The notes: generated by a model not told the origin, from the sequence alone. Shown: positions 33,539 through 53,681, counted from the stretch's first letter. The stretch is DNA of 64,000 nucleotides from Vibrio gallaecicus (GCF_024347495.1 NZ_AP025490.1:310001-374000); one strand, 5' to 3'. Translations and numbers: made by a program.

Positions 33539-34519
33539 ATGTTCGCACCATCTCGATTCTCGGTAGCACCCATGCTCGATTGGACTGACCGCCATTGTCG
33601 TTATTTCCACCGTTTGCTTTCACAGCAGACGCTTTTGTATACCGAGATGGTGACGACAGGTGCAATCCTTCATGGTAAAGGTGATTTCCTTCAATACAGT
33701 GAGCAGGAACATCCTATTGCTTTGCAGCTTGGCGGTTCAAACCCAGTTGATTTAGCGGCTTGCGCTAAGTTAGCGGCAGAGCGTGGCTATGATGAAGTAA
33801 ACCTTAACGTAGGTTGCCCTTCTGATCGTGTTCAAAATGGTCGTTTTGGTGCGTGCTTAATGGCTGAACCAGAGCTGGTGGCTGATTGTGTAAGCGCAAT
33901 GAAAGAAGTGGCTGATATTCCTATCACTGTGAAAACGCGAATTGGTATCGATGATCTAGATTCATATGAGTTTCTTACGCAGTTTATTTCAACTGTCTAT
34001 GAGAAAGGCGGATGTGAACAATTCACTATTCATGCACGTAAAGCTTGGTTAAGTGGTCTAAGCCCAAAAGAGAATCGAGAGATCCCACCTCTAGACTATG
34101 AGCGAGCATACCAAATTAAGAAAGACTTCCCTGAGCTTGTTATTGCGTTGAATGGTGGTATCACCACACTGGAAGACTCGAAAGAGCACCTGAAGCATTT
34201 AGATGGTGTGATGATTGGTCGTGAGGCTTATCATAGCCCGTTTATCTTGGCTGAAGTTGATCAGCAAATATTTGGTTTAGATACGCCAATTAAGAAGCGC
34301 TCACAGGTAGTTGAAGAGATGTATCCGTACATTGAACGTGAGTTATCAAATGGCGCAAGCCTAGGGCACATTTCTCGTCATATGCTTGGTTTGTTCCAAA
34401 GCATGCCGGGCGCAAGACAATGGCGTCGTTATATTAGTGAGAATGCGCATAAGAAAGGCTCTGGAATCGAAGTAATCGAAACGGCTCTCGCTAAAATCCC
34501 TAAAGAGCTTAATGTATAG
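33539..34519 (+). CDS. dusA: tRNA-dihydrouridine synthase A (5' end supplied by the island)
   Basis: FMN-dependent enzyme that reduces uridine 20/20a in tRNA D-loops. The protein is 326 aa and full length. It has a TIM barrel with [10 protein letters not shown], the conserved ALQLGGSNP, catalytic Cys93 in [27 protein letters not shown], and the C-terminal helical domain ([23 protein letters not shown]). The first ~14 codons lie on the island side of the attachment core. They replace the native ones left at 15328 ([14 protein letters not shown] versus MYPSSRLSVAPMLD), so the enzyme should remain active. pspG follows as in other gammaproteobacteria. Confidence 0.96.
   Translation: MFAPSRFSVAPMLDWTDRHCRYFHRLLSQQTLLYTEMVTTGAILHGKGDFLQYSEQEHPIALQLGGSNPVDLAACAKLAAERGYDEVNLNVGCPSDRVQNGRFGACLMAEPELVADCVSAMKEVADIPITVKTRIGIDDLDSYEFLTQFISTVYEKGGCEQFTIHARKAWLSGLSPKENREIPPLDYERAYQIKKDFPELVIALNGGITTLEDSKEHLKHLDGVMIGREAYHSPFILAEVDQQIFGLDTPIKKRSQVVEEMYPYIERELSNGASLGHISRHMLGLFQSMPGARQWRRYISENAHKKGSGIEVIETALAKIPKELNV
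33572..33581. other. right attachment-site core inside dusA
   Basis: ATGCTCGATT, identical to 15361-15370, covering dusA codons 12-14 plus one base. Sequence downstream is native dusA and sequence upstream comes from the island. Confidence 0.6.
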
Positions 34520-34580
34520 AATGTTTTTGAGTGTGAATTTTGCCACTAAAGGCTAAATTTACCTCTCCCATAAAGTGAGA

Positions 34581-34609
34581 AGCCACGCCTAAATAGGTGT
34601 GGCTTTTTA
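34581..34609 (+). terminator. rho-independent terminator after dusA
   Basis: A stem AGCCACGCCT/AGGTGTGGCT (one G-T pair) on an AAAT loop, followed by a T-rich run. Confidence 0.85.
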
Positions 34610-34647
34610 TTTTGTTGATTTATATGGTTTTTATTTGTTTTTGTATC

Positions 34648-34665
34648 TTGGTATGGATGCTGCAA
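34648..34665 (+). promoter_or_regulatory. sigma-54 promoter of pspG
   Basis: TTGGTATGGATGCTGCAA has GG at 34650-34651 and GC at 34662-34663 with exactly 10 bases between, the -24/-12 spacing required by RpoN. E. coli pspG is a PspF/sigma-54-dependent gene, so the site agrees with the family's known control. Confidence 0.7.
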
Positions 34666-34706
34666 TGTCTTAACTGTAGTGAATTAGCTAAGTTAGGAGA
34701 ATAAGA

Positions 34707-34916
34707 ATGTTTGAATTGATTTTTGTTTTAATTTTTGTCGCAACGCTGTTGGTTACCGGTATTACTTTTATGACGGTCCTAGCTGCAACCGCTATCGCAT
34801 TAATTGTGATGTTTGTTTTAGGCATGATGGGTGTCGTGCTTAAACTTTTACCTTGGCTTATTGTGATTGCTCTTGGTGTTTGGTTCTTTAAGAACTTTGT
34901 CTACTCGACTCGTTAA
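34707..34916 (+). CDS. pspG: phage-shock protein G (envelope stress)
   Basis: A 69-aa inner-membrane protein beginning MFELIFVLIFVATLLVTGITFMTVLAATAIALIVMF, with two or three hydrophobic helices and the ending PWLIVIALGVWFFKNF, as in PspG. AGGAG lies 7 bases upstream of the ATG. It sits directly after dusA, the conserved location, and behind a sigma-54 promoter. PspG belongs to the phage-shock response to inner-membrane damage, although it is unlinked to the pspABC operon. Confidence 0.92.
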   Translation: MFELIFVLIFVATLLVTGITFMTVLAATAIALIVMFVLGMMGVVLKLLPWLIVIALGVWFFKNFVYSTR

Positions 34917-35033
34917 ATGTCACCGCTGCTAATGTTTGTCGTTTAGTTTTAAAGATGTGTGGTAGAATTTTGTTCATTAATTGATTGAAAGTGCCCATGT
35001 GCTGGCACCAGAATAAAATCGGAGCCATCTCAA

Positions 35034-35702
35034 ATGAATAAACTACCGTTGGTTGCGTTAGTAGGCTTGTTGTCTTTTAATGCTTCTTCTTTCGCAGCGA
35101 CTGAAACTGATTCTTTTTATAAAGGAAAAGTGGGGGCTGACATGTGGTGGGGAAGCACTAAGTTGAATGAAGTTAGAAAAGACGACTCGAGTTCACCTTC
35201 GCTGTATTTTGCATTTGAACATAAATTTCCAATGCTTCCTAACGCAAGCATTCGCTATACCACAATTGACTCTAGTGACTTAGCATTCGATAAATACGAT
35301 TATACTTTTTACTACAATGTATTAGATCATGACTTAATGCATTTTGATGCTGGTATCACTGTGACTCAGTATTCTGGTTCTAAGTATATTGAACCTGTAA
35401 ACGGTGGTCAGTCTGATTTTGACGAGTTAACTTGGAGCTTTTATGGCGGCGCTGAGATAAACGTTCCTAAAACGAATATTGATTTTATTGGCTCAATGGA
35501 ATTTGGTGACAGTAAGGGCATTAAAAGCACTGACTTAATGGCTGGTGTTCAATATCGTTTACCAGTTGTTGATTCTGAAGTTGCATTTCGAGGCGGCTAT
35601 AGAGTTATCGACCTTGATTCTGATGAGGTATTCGCTTCAGATGCAGGTAAAGCTTTCGTAATGGTTGATGGCTGGTTTATGGGTGCAGAGCTGCGCTTTT
35701 AA
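35034..35702 (+). CDS. TIGR04219-type outer-membrane beta-barrel protein
   Basis: A 222-aa protein with signal peptide MNKLPLVALVGLLSFNASSFA (residues 1-21). The mature barrel contains GKVGADMWWGSTKLNE and YFAFEHKFPMLPNASIRYTTIDSSDLAFDKYDYTFYYNVLDHDLMHFDAGITVT. It ends in a terminal Phe (GWFMGAELRF). Length and motifs fit the TIGR04219 family of vibrio outer-membrane proteins, whose function is not established. It is monocistronic, with its own terminator. Confidence 0.85.
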   Translation: MNKLPLVALVGLLSFNASSFAATETDSFYKGKVGADMWWGSTKLNEVRKDDSSSPSLYFAFEHKFPMLPNASIRYTTIDSSDLAFDKYDYTFYYNVLDHDLMHFDAGITVTQYSGSKYIEPVNGGQSDFDELTWSFYGGAEINVPKTNIDFIGSMEFGDSKGIKSTDLMAGVQYRLPVVDSEVAFRGGYRVIDLDSDEVFASDAGKAFVMVDGWFMGAELRF

Positions 35703-35723
35703 GATCCTCCTGCTTATTTTTAG

Positions 35724-35752
35724 AACGTCACTTTATTAAGTGGCGTTTTTTT
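35724..35752 (+). terminator. rho-independent terminator after the outer-membrane protein gene
   Basis: A stem AACGTCACTT/AAGTGGCGTT (one T-G pair) with a TATT loop and seven T residues. Confidence 0.88.
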
Positions 35753-35867
35753 ATACCTATTGATTATATCGTTCTGGAATTAGTTAGCACATTCATGACT
35801 TTCTACCATCCTTAAAGTTGAACGTATTGCCGAACGTTTAAGTTAGGGTTTGAAGGAAGGATAGACT

Positions 35868-36098
35868 ATGACTCTCAATGAGCTGAGAAATTTATACAGA
35901 GAAAACTTGTTAGTAGAAGCTATTATAGAGCCCTCAATACAAGAAGGGACTTGGGTTGTAGAGTTTAGGCACTTAAGTGGTGGCTTTGTGTTATTAACGG
36001 ATACCCATGGTGGAGAGTGCCATTATGATGATTTAGATCTTGCTTCTAAATCAGCCATGGCTGTTGGTTTTCAGCAAGTGCGTATTGAAAATAAGTGA
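35868..36098 (+). CDS. small conserved hypothetical protein
   Basis: A 76-aa acidic protein (MTLNELRNLYRENLLVEAIIEPSIQEGTWVVEFRHLSGGFVLLTDTHGGECHYDDLDLASKSAMAVGFQQVRIENK). A helical start is followed by a small alpha/beta part with WVVEFRHLSGGFVLLTD. AAGGAAGG lies about 8 bases before the ATG. I do not recognise a named family with confidence. It stands between the outer-membrane protein gene and cysJ with its own gap on both sides. Confidence 0.7.
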   Translation: MTLNELRNLYRENLLVEAIIEPSIQEGTWVVEFRHLSGGFVLLTDTHGGECHYDDLDLASKSAMAVGFQQVRIENK

Positions 36099-36219
36099 AT
36101 ATATTGAGTTTATAGGCTTCTTACTTCCAAAAAGTTATAAAACATACTTATCTATTCTTTCTTGTTATTAAGAGGAGTGGTTAATCTAACGGCACGCAAT
36201 GATTAGGGATGTCGTGACC

Positions 36220-38091
36220 ATGTCGTTACACAAAAAAGAATCTTTACAAAATAATGAGTCATCAGGAAACGCTGCTTCGGTATCGCTACCTGGCTTAGCT
36301 GCACCTTTAAATGACCAACAACTTGGTCAACTTCAACAAACTGTTTCTGAATTATCACCTCAACAACTTGCTTGGGTGAGTGGTTACCTTTGGGGAGTGA
36401 GTCAATCTCAACCTGTTGGAGCTGCTGCGCCTATCGCTCATGCTGCAGCCGCAGTTGCTGCAAAACCTGCAGGTAAGCTTTCTATTATCTTCGCTTCTCA
36501 AACTGGTAATGCTAAAGGCGTTGCTGAAACTTTAGAAGCTGAAGCTAAGGCATTAGGTATTTCAGTTCAATTGTTTGATGCGAGCGATTACAAAGGTAAA
36601 AACCTTGCGAAAGAAACGCACGTTATTTTCGTAGCATCAACAAATGGTGAGGGTGAAGCGCCTGATAATGCCATTGAACTGCACGAGTTTTTACAATCAA
36701 AGAAAGCGCCTAAGTTATCCAATCTACAATATGGTGTGATTGGATTAGGTGACTCTAGCTATGAATTCTTCTGCCAAACGGGTAAAGATTTTGATAGCTA
36801 CCTTGCTAAATTAGGTGCGACTCCCTTCATTGACCGTATTGATTGTGATGTTGATTACGAAGAAGCGGCAAGTGACTGGAATGCCAAGGCATTAGAAACT
36901 GTTAAAGAAGCGCTTTCTTCAGGCAGTGAAGCAGAAGTGGTTCAATTACCTGTTGGTCAAGCTGCACCTGGTCATTCCCAATACACGAAACAAAATCCAT
37001 ATACCGCCACTTTACTGACTAGCCAGAAAATAACAGGTCGAGATTCAGGTAAAGACGTTCGCCACATCGAAATTGATTTAGATGAATCAGGTATTACTTA
37101 CCAACCTGGCGACGCACTTGGTGTGTGGTATGAAAACAGCTCTGATCTAGCAAATGAAATTTTAGCGAAGGTTGGTTTATCTGGTGTTGAAAGCATTGAA
37201 GTCGATGGTGAGAGTCTTTCTATTCATAGTGCTCTTGTCAGTAAATATGAAATTACTTCATCAAACCCGCAACTAGTGACCAAGTTTTCCGAGTTATCTG
37301 GCAGTAAAAAACTAGAAAAGCTGGTGGCAGATAAAGACAAATTACGTGAATACGCAGGTAATACTCAAGTTGTTGACGTATTAGCTGAAAAGAAAACTAA
37401 ATTATCGGCTGAAGAATTAATTGGGTTGTTGCGTAAGCTAACTCCTCGATTGTACTCAATTGCTTCTAGCCAAGCGGAAGTAGATGAAGAAGTTCACCTA
37501 ACGGTTGGTTTAGTTGAATACCAAAAAGGTGAAAAGACTCGTTTCGGTGGAGCATCAAGCTTCTTATCTCAACGCCTAGAAGAAGGTGGGGAAGTTAAAG
37601 TCTTTGTTGAAAATAATAATAACTTCAAACTTCCACAAGATGACAGTACTCCAATAATCATGGTTGGTCCTGGTACTGGTATTGCTCCGTTCCGTAGTTT
37701 TGTTCAAGAGCGTGAAAACCGCGAAGCTGAAGGTAAAAACTGGTTGTTATTCGGTGACCGTACCTTTACTCAAGATTTCTTATATCAAGTGGAATGGCAG
37801 AAGTATCTTAAGTCCGGTGTGTTAACTCGTCTCGATGTTGCATTTAGCCGAGATCAGAATGAAAAAGTTTATGTTCAACACCGTTTACTTGAGCAAGCAG
37901 AACAAGTTTGGCAATGGCTGCAAGATGGCGCTTACTTGTACGTGTGTGGTGATGCAACTCGTATGGCGAAAGATGTTCATGATGCACTAGTGACAATTGC
38001 TCAAGAGCAAGGTCAGTTAGAGCGTGAGCAAGCTGAACAATATATTAATGATTTACGCAAAGCGAAGCGTTACCAAAGGGATGTGTACTAA
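36220..38091 (+). CDS. cysJ: sulfite reductase (NADPH) flavoprotein alpha subunit
   Basis: Transfers electrons from NADPH through FAD and FMN to CysI for reducing sulfite to sulfide. The 623-aa protein has an N-terminal vibrio-type leader ([37 protein letters not shown]). It then has a flavodoxin domain ([35 protein letters not shown]), a connecting and FAD-binding domain ([19 protein letters not shown]), and an NADPH-binding domain ([29 protein letters not shown]). ATG 36220 is preferred to ATG 36199 because homologues start there. It heads the cysJIH operon and overlaps cysI by one base. CysB control is expected but no site is evident. Confidence 0.96.
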   Translation: MSLHKKESLQNNESSGNAASVSLPGLAAPLNDQQLGQLQQTVSELSPQQLAWVSGYLWGVSQSQPVGAAAPIAHAAAAVAAKPAGKLSIIFASQTGNAKGVAETLEAEAKALGISVQLFDASDYKGKNLAKETHVIFVASTNGEGEAPDNAIELHEFLQSKKAPKLSNLQYGVIGLGDSSYEFFCQTGKDFDSYLAKLGATPFIDRIDCDVDYEEAASDWNAKALETVKEALSSGSEAEVVQLPVGQAAPGHSQYTKQNPYTATLLTSQKITGRDSGKDVRHIEIDLDESGITYQPGDALGVWYENSSDLANEILAKVGLSGVESIEVDGESLSIHSALVSKYEITSSNPQLVTKFSELSGSKKLEKLVADKDKLREYAGNTQVVDVLAEKKTKLSAEELIGLLRKLTPRLYSIASSQAEVDEEVHLTVGLVEYQKGEKTRFGGASSFLSQRLEEGGEVKVFVENNNNFKLPQDDSTPIIMVGPGTGIAPFRSFVQERENREAEGKNWLLFGDRTFTQDFLYQVEWQKYLKSGVLTRLDVAFSRDQNEKVYVQHRLLEQAEQVWQWLQDGAYLYVCGDATRMAKDVHDALVTIAQEQGQLEREQAEQYINDLRKAKRYQRDVY

Positions 38092-39806
38092 TGAGCAAAC
38101 AAGAAGTATTAGGACAAGTATTAGGTCCTCTTTCTGATAATGAACGTTTAAAGAGAGAAAGTAACCATCTTCGCGGTACGATTGAAGCAGATTTGCAAGA
38201 TAGAATCACTGGTGGATTTAAGGCTGATAACTTCCAGCTGATCCGTTTCCACGGTATGTATCAACAAGATGACCGTGACATTCGTAATGAGCGTGCTAAG
38301 CAGAAACTAGAACCTCTGCATAATGTGATGCTTCGTGCACGTATGCCTGGCGGAATCATTACTCCAACACAGTGGCTAGCGATTGATAAATTCGCGGATG
38401 AAAGTACCTCTTACGGAAGTATTCGTTTAACTACACGTCAAACATTCCAGTTCCACGGTGTTTTAAAGCCAAATATCAAGTTGATGCACCAAACGCTCAA
38501 TAGTATAGGCATTGATTCGATTGCAACTGCGGGCGATGTAAACCGAAATGTTTTGTGTACGACTAACCCAGTAGAATCTGAGCTTCACCAAGAAGCTTAT
38601 GAGTGGGCGAAAAAGATCAGTGAGCACTTATTACCTAAGACACGCGCTTATGCAGAAATCTGGCTAGATGGTGAGAAACTAGAAACCACAGATGAAGAGC
38701 CAATTTTAGGCAGTAACTACCTTCCTCGTAAATTCAAAACGACGGTAGTGATTCCGCCGCAAAATGATGTAGATGTTCATGCTAATGATTTGAACTTCAT
38801 TGCGATTGCAGATAATGGAAAGTTAGTAGGCTTTAACGTATTAGTCGGTGGTGGTCTGGCGATGACTCATGGCGATACTTCTACTTATGCACGTAAAGCT
38901 GATGATTTTGGCTTTGTACCGTTAGAGAAAACATTAGAAGTTGCAGCTGCAGTTGTTACAACTCAACGAGATTGGGGTAATCGCTCAAATCGTAAGAATG
39001 CCAAAACTAAATACACGTTAGACCGAGTAGGCATTGATGTATTCAAAGCTGAAGTTGAAAAACGAGCTGGCGTTGAGTTTTCACAGAGTCGCCCTTATGA
39101 ATTTACTGAACGTGGCGATCGTATCGGTTGGGCTGAAGGCATCGATGGTAAACACCATTTAGCACTATTTATTGAAAATGGTCGTTTACTGGATTTTCCT
39201 GGTAAGGCACTTAAAACTGGCGTTGCAGAAATTGCGAAGATCCATAAAGGTGACTTCCGTATGACAGCAAACCAAAACTTAATTGTGGCTGGTGTACCTG
39301 AAGATCAAAAAGAAGTAATTGAAGGGTTAGCTCGTCAATATGGCTTGATGGATGATGCTGTTTCAGAACAGCGTAAAAATTCGATGGCGTGTGTTGCGTT
39401 TCCAACATGTCCGTTAGCAATGGCTGAAGCTGAACGTTTCCTTCCTGAGTTTGTTACTGATGTTGAAGATATTCTTAAGAAGCACGGTCTACCAGAGGAT
39501 GACAATATCATCCTTCGTATTACAGGGTGTCCAAATGGTTGCGGGCGTGCAATGTTGGCTGAACTTGGTTTAGTTGGTAAAGCTCCTGGTCGTTACAACA
39601 TGCATCTAGGTGGTAATAAAGCAGGCACTCGTATCCCTAAGATGTATAAAGAGAACATCACATCAGCTCAAATTTTAGAAGAAATTGATTCGCTGGTGGA
39701 TCGTTGGTCTAAAGAGCGTGAGGAAAATGAAGGCTTTGGTGACTTCACTATCCGAGCTGGGATCATCGAAGAGGTGATTATTTCTAAGAGGGATCTACAT
39801 GCATAA
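38091..39806 (+). CDS. cysI: sulfite reductase (NADPH) hemoprotein beta subunit
   Basis: Siroheme and 4Fe-4S enzyme that carries out six-electron reduction of sulfite to sulfide in cysteine synthesis. The 571-aa length is typical. The cluster cysteines are in [16 protein letters not shown] and [12 protein letters not shown] (C-x5-C and C-x3-C). Substrate-binding arginines lie in [15 protein letters not shown]. It overlaps cysJ by one base and cysH by eight, indicating tight translational coupling. Confidence 0.97.
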   Translation: MSKQEVLGQVLGPLSDNERLKRESNHLRGTIEADLQDRITGGFKADNFQLIRFHGMYQQDDRDIRNERAKQKLEPLHNVMLRARMPGGIITPTQWLAIDKFADESTSYGSIRLTTRQTFQFHGVLKPNIKLMHQTLNSIGIDSIATAGDVNRNVLCTTNPVESELHQEAYEWAKKISEHLLPKTRAYAEIWLDGEKLETTDEEPILGSNYLPRKFKTTVVIPPQNDVDVHANDLNFIAIADNGKLVGFNVLVGGGLAMTHGDTSTYARKADDFGFVPLEKTLEVAAAVVTTQRDWGNRSNRKNAKTKYTLDRVGIDVFKAEVEKRAGVEFSQSRPYEFTERGDRIGWAEGIDGKHHLALFIENGRLLDFPGKALKTGVAEIAKIHKGDFRMTANQNLIVAGVPEDQKEVIEGLARQYGLMDDAVSEQRKNSMACVAFPTCPLAMAEAERFLPEFVTDVEDILKKHGLPEDDNIILRITGCPNGCGRAMLAELGLVGKAPGRYNMHLGGNKAGTRIPKMYKENITSAQILEEIDSLVDRWSKEREENEGFGDFTIRAGIIEEVIISKRDLHA

Positions 39807-40575
39807 CTCTGTCGCTTCAAAATTGAAGTTAGCAGAACTACTCACATTGACCAAGACGCAGCAGATACTTCGTCTTGGGCAAATTAATTCTGAGTTAGAG
39901 CAGCTAACTGCATTAGAAAGAGTCCAATGGGCATTAGAGAATTTAGAAGGGACGCATGTTGTTTCTTCTAGCTTCGGTATCCAAGCTGCGTTAATGCTGC
40001 ACTTAGTGACTCAGGCTAAACCGGATATTCCAGTTATCCTTACTGATACTGGATATTTGTTTCCAGAAACCTATCGCTTCATTGATGAGTTAAGTCATAA
40101 GCTCACTCTTAACCTACAAGTATTTCGATCGCACCAAAGCCCTAATTGGCAAGAAGCGCAATATGGTAAGTTGTGGGAGCAGGGGATCGAAGGAATAGAG
40201 AAATACAATAAACTTAATAAAGTTGAACCAATGAGAAGAGCGCTAGATGAACTAGAAGCTGGTACTTGGTTTTCTGGGCTGAGACGTGAGCAATCTCAAT
40301 CACGTGCTAATCTTCCAATACTGTCTCTGCAAAATGGTGTTTTTAAATTCTTACCTGTTATCGACTGGACAAATAAAGATGTGCACTATTACTTAGAGAA
40401 ACATAACCTTCAGTATCACCCGCTACGTGAGCAAGGGTATTTGTCAATTGGCGATACTCACACTACGAAAAAGTGGGAACCAGGTATGACTGAAGAAGAA
40501 ACTCGATTCAATGGATTGAAGCGAGAATGTGGTCTTCATGAAGATGATGGTGAGTCACACGGATCTGGTATTTGA
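39799..40575 (+). CDS. cysH: phosphoadenosine phosphosulfate (PAPS) reductase
   Basis: Thioredoxin-dependent reduction of PAPS to sulfite. The 258-aa protein has the adenine nucleotide alpha-hydrolase fold ([33 protein letters not shown]), the arginine-rich loop [12 protein letters not shown], and the catalytic C-terminal ECGLH motif. There are no iron-sulfur cysteine pairs, so it is the PAPS- rather than the APS-using type. It is the last gene of cysJIH, and a terminator follows. Confidence 0.97.
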   Translation: MHNSVASKLKLAELLTLTKTQQILRLGQINSELEQLTALERVQWALENLEGTHVVSSSFGIQAALMLHLVTQAKPDIPVILTDTGYLFPETYRFIDELSHKLTLNLQVFRSHQSPNWQEAQYGKLWEQGIEGIEKYNKLNKVEPMRRALDELEAGTWFSGLRREQSQSRANLPILSLQNGVFKFLPVIDWTNKDVHYYLEKHNLQYHPLREQGYLSIGDTHTTKKWEPGMTEEETRFNGLKRECGLHEDDGESHGSGI

Positions 40576-40591
40576 TTTTAATTAGTGAGAG

Positions 40592-40618
40592 AAGCGGCCT
40601 TTAGGCTGCTTTTTTTAT
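40592..40618 (+). terminator. rho-independent terminator of cysJIH
   Basis: A stem AAGCGGCCT/AGGCTGCTT (one G-T pair) with a TT loop and a run of T residues, 17 bases past the cysH stop. Confidence 0.87.
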
Positions 40619-40760
40619 TTTGGTGATTAAGAAAATATGATGTTTGTGGATAAGTCTGTGGGTATGGTGTATTTGCTTTGGGGTTAAATGTAATAAAATA
40701 GGTGTTTGGTCGTTTATTTGCCATTTAGCCTCTATTTTTGCAATTATCTTAAATTAAAGC

Positions 40761-40788
40761 TTGCCAATATACTGAGGTTCTCTATAAT
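40761..40788 (+). promoter_or_regulatory. rRNA operon promoter P1
   Basis: TTGCCA (40761-40766), 16-base spacer, TATAAT (40783-40788), then a GC-rich discriminator GCCGCC. The 16-bp spacer and GC-rich start region are hallmarks of stringently controlled rrn P1 promoters. AT-rich sequence upstream (about 40720-40760) could act as an UP element. Confidence 0.75.
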
Positions 40789-40910
40789 GCCGCCTCACTG
40801 ACACGGCAGACGCCACAAGGCTTCAGCGAAGAATGTTGGTTAGGTTACTAGCTTAAAGCGATAATTCGCTTCTACTTTTTAAAAAAGTGGAAATTAAATT
40901 TAAAAAGTGT

Positions 40911-40938
40911 TTGACACTGAGATTTAAATAGCTAGAAT
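40911..40938 (+). promoter_or_regulatory. rRNA operon promoter P2
   Basis: TTGACA (40911-40916), 16-base spacer, TAGAAT (40933-40938), followed by AGCCGCCT. This gives a second start site within the 5' leader of the first rRNA operon. Confidence 0.75.
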
Positions 40939-40978
40939 AGCCGCCTCTTCCGAAGTGATGTTAGTTACTAAGAAGAAC

Positions 40979-40995
40979 AGTTCTTTAACAATTTA
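40979..40995 (+). promoter_or_regulatory. boxA antitermination element, leader of rRNA operon 1
   Basis: AGTTCTTTAACAATTTA matches the bacterial rrn boxA (GCTCTTTAACA) bound by NusB-S10. Operons 2 and 3 have AGCTCTTTAACAATTTA at 46421 and 51863. Confidence 0.75.
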
Positions 40996-41242
40996 AACCT
41001 ATCAATCTGTGTGGGTACTCGTTGATGAATATCAAAATTTGTTTTGCATTAGCAAAGCAAGATTTCCTCGGAAATCAATTTGGTTTCAATGAACTGAGTG
41101 ACCAATACAAAATTAAGTTTACTTAATTTTGGCACAGTCAATTCATTACCATTCTGTTGGAATGGTAATAGCTTTAGAATTACATGTTTACTTCGGTAAA
41201 TATTAGTTTTGAAGTCAGTATTCATTGAGCCGACAAAATCTT

Positions 41243-42797
<1,555 letters not shown>

Positions 42798-42858
42798 TAC
42801 GAAGATATCGTTGATGAGTACCCACACAGATTGATGGTTTAGATTTAGTTAAAGCCAG

Positions 42859-42894
42859 AGCTTTAATTAATAACGCGAGTTATTGATTAAAGCT
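42859..42894 (+). other. hairpin in the tRNA-less spacer of operon 1
   Basis: 16-bp arms AGCTTTAATTAATAAC/GTTATTGATTAAAGCT with one mismatch close on a GCGA (GNRA) tetraloop. It occupies the place that tRNA-Glu holds in operon 3. An identical copy lies in operon 2 at 48301-48336. No tRNA is present in this spacer (42798-43151). Confidence 0.65.
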
Positions 42895-42904
42895 TTTTGC
42901 TTTA

Positions 42905-42917
42905 TGCTCTTTAACAA
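42905..42917 (+). promoter_or_regulatory. spacer boxA before 23S, operon 1
   Basis: TGCTCTTTAACAA, the second rrn antitermination box in the 16S-23S spacer. The same element is present in the spacers of operons 2 and 3. Confidence 0.7.
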
Positions 42918-43151
42918 TTTGGAAAGCTGACTGATTGATTACTTACGAGTAATTCAATCAAATTTAAAAGTTCTCAATGTTTATCTTTAACTAGATAAAC
43001 ACAACAAACACATTCAAGTGTCTTGTATTCGAATCAAACTTTAGTTTGATTCACAATTGAGTCCGGCAAACAGTTATCAAGAATTAACCCTTCTTGATGA
43101 CAACCAAAAACCTTGGTTAGTTGCCATACACAAGACCCTTTCGGGTTGTAT

Positions 43152-46044
<2,893 letters not shown>

Positions 46045-46169
46045 TACAACACCCAAGGGGTTTTGTGGACTCATAGAAATACCAGACCTTGAATGAGTTT
46101 GAAGAGAACAAAAACAGCTTTCCAGATTATTTTGCCTTCAGTTTTTAAACTGAAAGTAAAAGCAAAATT

Positions 46170-46289
46170 TGCTTGGCGACCATAGCATTGTGGACCCACC
46201 TGACTCCATGCCGAACTCAGAAGTGAAACACAATAGCGCCGATGGTAGTGTGGGGCTTCCCCATGTGAGAGTAGGACATCGCCAGGCTT
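46170..46289 (+). rRNA. rrf: 5S ribosomal RNA, operon 1
   Basis: 120 nt with complementary ends (TGCTTGGCGA with TCGCCAGGCTT) and the conserved core CCGAACTCAGAAGTGAAAC. Contains CCTGACTCCATG, where the third operon has CCTGATCCCATG. Confidence 0.95.
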
Positions 46290-46356
46290 TAATTTCGACT
46301 TTGTCTAGTTTCTAGACAAGTCACCATAGAGTTCTAAGTTTTCTTAGTATTTTATG

Positions 46357-46384
46357 TTGACTTTCAAAGTAGAAAGCGTATTAT
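46357..46384 (+). promoter_or_regulatory. promoter of rRNA operon 2
   Basis: TTGACT (46357-46362), 16-base spacer, TATTAT (46379-46384), GC-rich discriminator ACGCGTCC. It lies between 5S of operon 1 and 16S of operon 2, so operon 2 can be transcribed on its own. No terminator hairpin with a clear T-run is seen after 5S of operon 1. Confidence 0.7.
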
Positions 46385-46684
46385 ACGCGTCCTGCTTAAG
46401 TGCTAAGGCACTGAAAGCAAAGCTCTTTAACAATTTAAACCTATCAATCTGTGTGGGCACTCGTTGATGAATATCAAAATTTGTTTTGCAATAGCAAAGC
46501 AAGATTTCTTCGGAAATCAATTTGGTTTCAATGAACTGAGTGACCAATACAAAATTAAGTTTACTTAATTTTGGCACAGTCAATTCATTACCATTCTGTT
46601 GGAATGGTAATAGCTTTAGAATTACATGTTTACTTCGGTAAATATTAGTTTTGAAGTCAGTATTCATTGAGCCGACAAAATCTT

Positions 46685-48239
<1,555 letters not shown>

Positions 48240-48593
48240 TACGAAGATATCGTTGATGAGTACCCACACAGATTGATGGTTTAGATTTAGTTAAAGCCAG
48301 AGCTTTAATTAATAACGCGAGTTATTGATTAAAGCTTTTTGCTTTATGCTCTTTAACAATTTGGAAAGCTGACTGATTGATTACTTACGAGTAATTCAAT
48401 CAAATTTAAAAGTTCTCAATGTTTATCTTTAACTAGATAAACACAACAAACACATTCAAGTGTCTTGTATTCGAATCAAACTTTAGTTTGATTCACAATT
48501 GAGTCCGGCAAACAGTTATCAAGAATTAACCCTTCTTGATGACAACCAAAAACCTTGGTTAGTTGCCATACACAAGACCCTTTCGGGTTGTAT

Positions 48594-51486
<2,893 letters not shown>

Positions 51487-51611
51487 TACAACACCCAAGG
51501 GGTTTTGTGGACTCATAGAAATACCAGACCTTGAATGAGTTTGAAGAGAACAAAAACAGCTTTCCAGATTATTTTGCCTTCAGTTTTTAAACTGAAAGTA
51601 AAAGCAAAATT

Positions 51612-51731
51612 TGCTTGGCGACCATAGCATTGTGGACCCACCTGACTCCATGCCGAACTCAGAAGTGAAACACAATAGCGCCGATGGTAGTGTGGGGCTT
51701 CCCCATGTGAGAGTAGGACATCGCCAGGCTT
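51612..51731 (+). rRNA. rrf: 5S ribosomal RNA, operon 2
   Basis: 120 nt, apparently identical to the operon 1 copy (CCTGACTCCATG variant). Confidence 0.95.
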
Positions 51732-51798
51732 TAATTTCGACTTTGTCTAGTTTCTAGACAAGTCACCATAGAGTTCTAAGTTTTCTTAGTATTTTATG

Positions 51799-51826
51799 TT
51801 GACTTTCAAAGTAGAAAGCGTATTAT
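51799..51826 (+). promoter_or_regulatory. promoter of rRNA operon 3
   Basis: TTGACT (51799-51804), 16-base spacer, TATTAT (51821-51826), an exact repeat of the operon 2 promoter. Confidence 0.7.
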
Positions 51827-52126
51827 ACGCGTCCTGCTTAAGTGCTAAGGCACTGAAAGCAAAGCTCTTTAACAATTTAAACCTATCAATCTGTGTGGGC
51901 ACTCGTTGATGAATATCAAAATTTGTTTTGCAATAGCAAAGCAAGATTTCTTCGGAAATCAATTTGGTTTCAATGAACTGAGTGACCAATACAAAATTAA
52001 GTTTACTTAATTTTGGCACAGTCAATTCATTACCATTCTGTTGGAATGGTAATAGCTTTAGAATTACATGTTTACTTCGGTAAATATTAGTTTTGAAGTC
52101 AGTATTCATTGAGCCGACAAAATCTT

Positions 52127-53681
<1,555 letters not shown>

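Larger units (their letters stand above)
15371..33571. mobile_element. dusA-integrated genomic island carrying a restriction/Abi defence operon
   Basis: The boundaries are set by the split dusA 5' end (15328-15375 and 33539-33581) and its shared ATGCTCGATT core. An integrase gene (32228-33295) lies next to the right end, as in the described family of integrases that target the 5' end of dusA. Related 14-mers TTRGGGGACWGTTA occur near both ends. Cargo: a PrtN-like regulator, an HUH-type protein, a hypothetical gene, two HsdM genes, an Abi_2 gene, HsdS, HsdR, a RepA-like ATPase and a second integrase. There are no phage structural genes, so it is an integrative or mobilisable island rather than a prophage. 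Confidence 0.82.

Noticed and set aside
15371..33571. Island considered as a prophage
   Set aside because: No capsid, tail, terminase or lysis genes are present; the cargo is restriction, Abi, HUH, ATPase and integrase genes.
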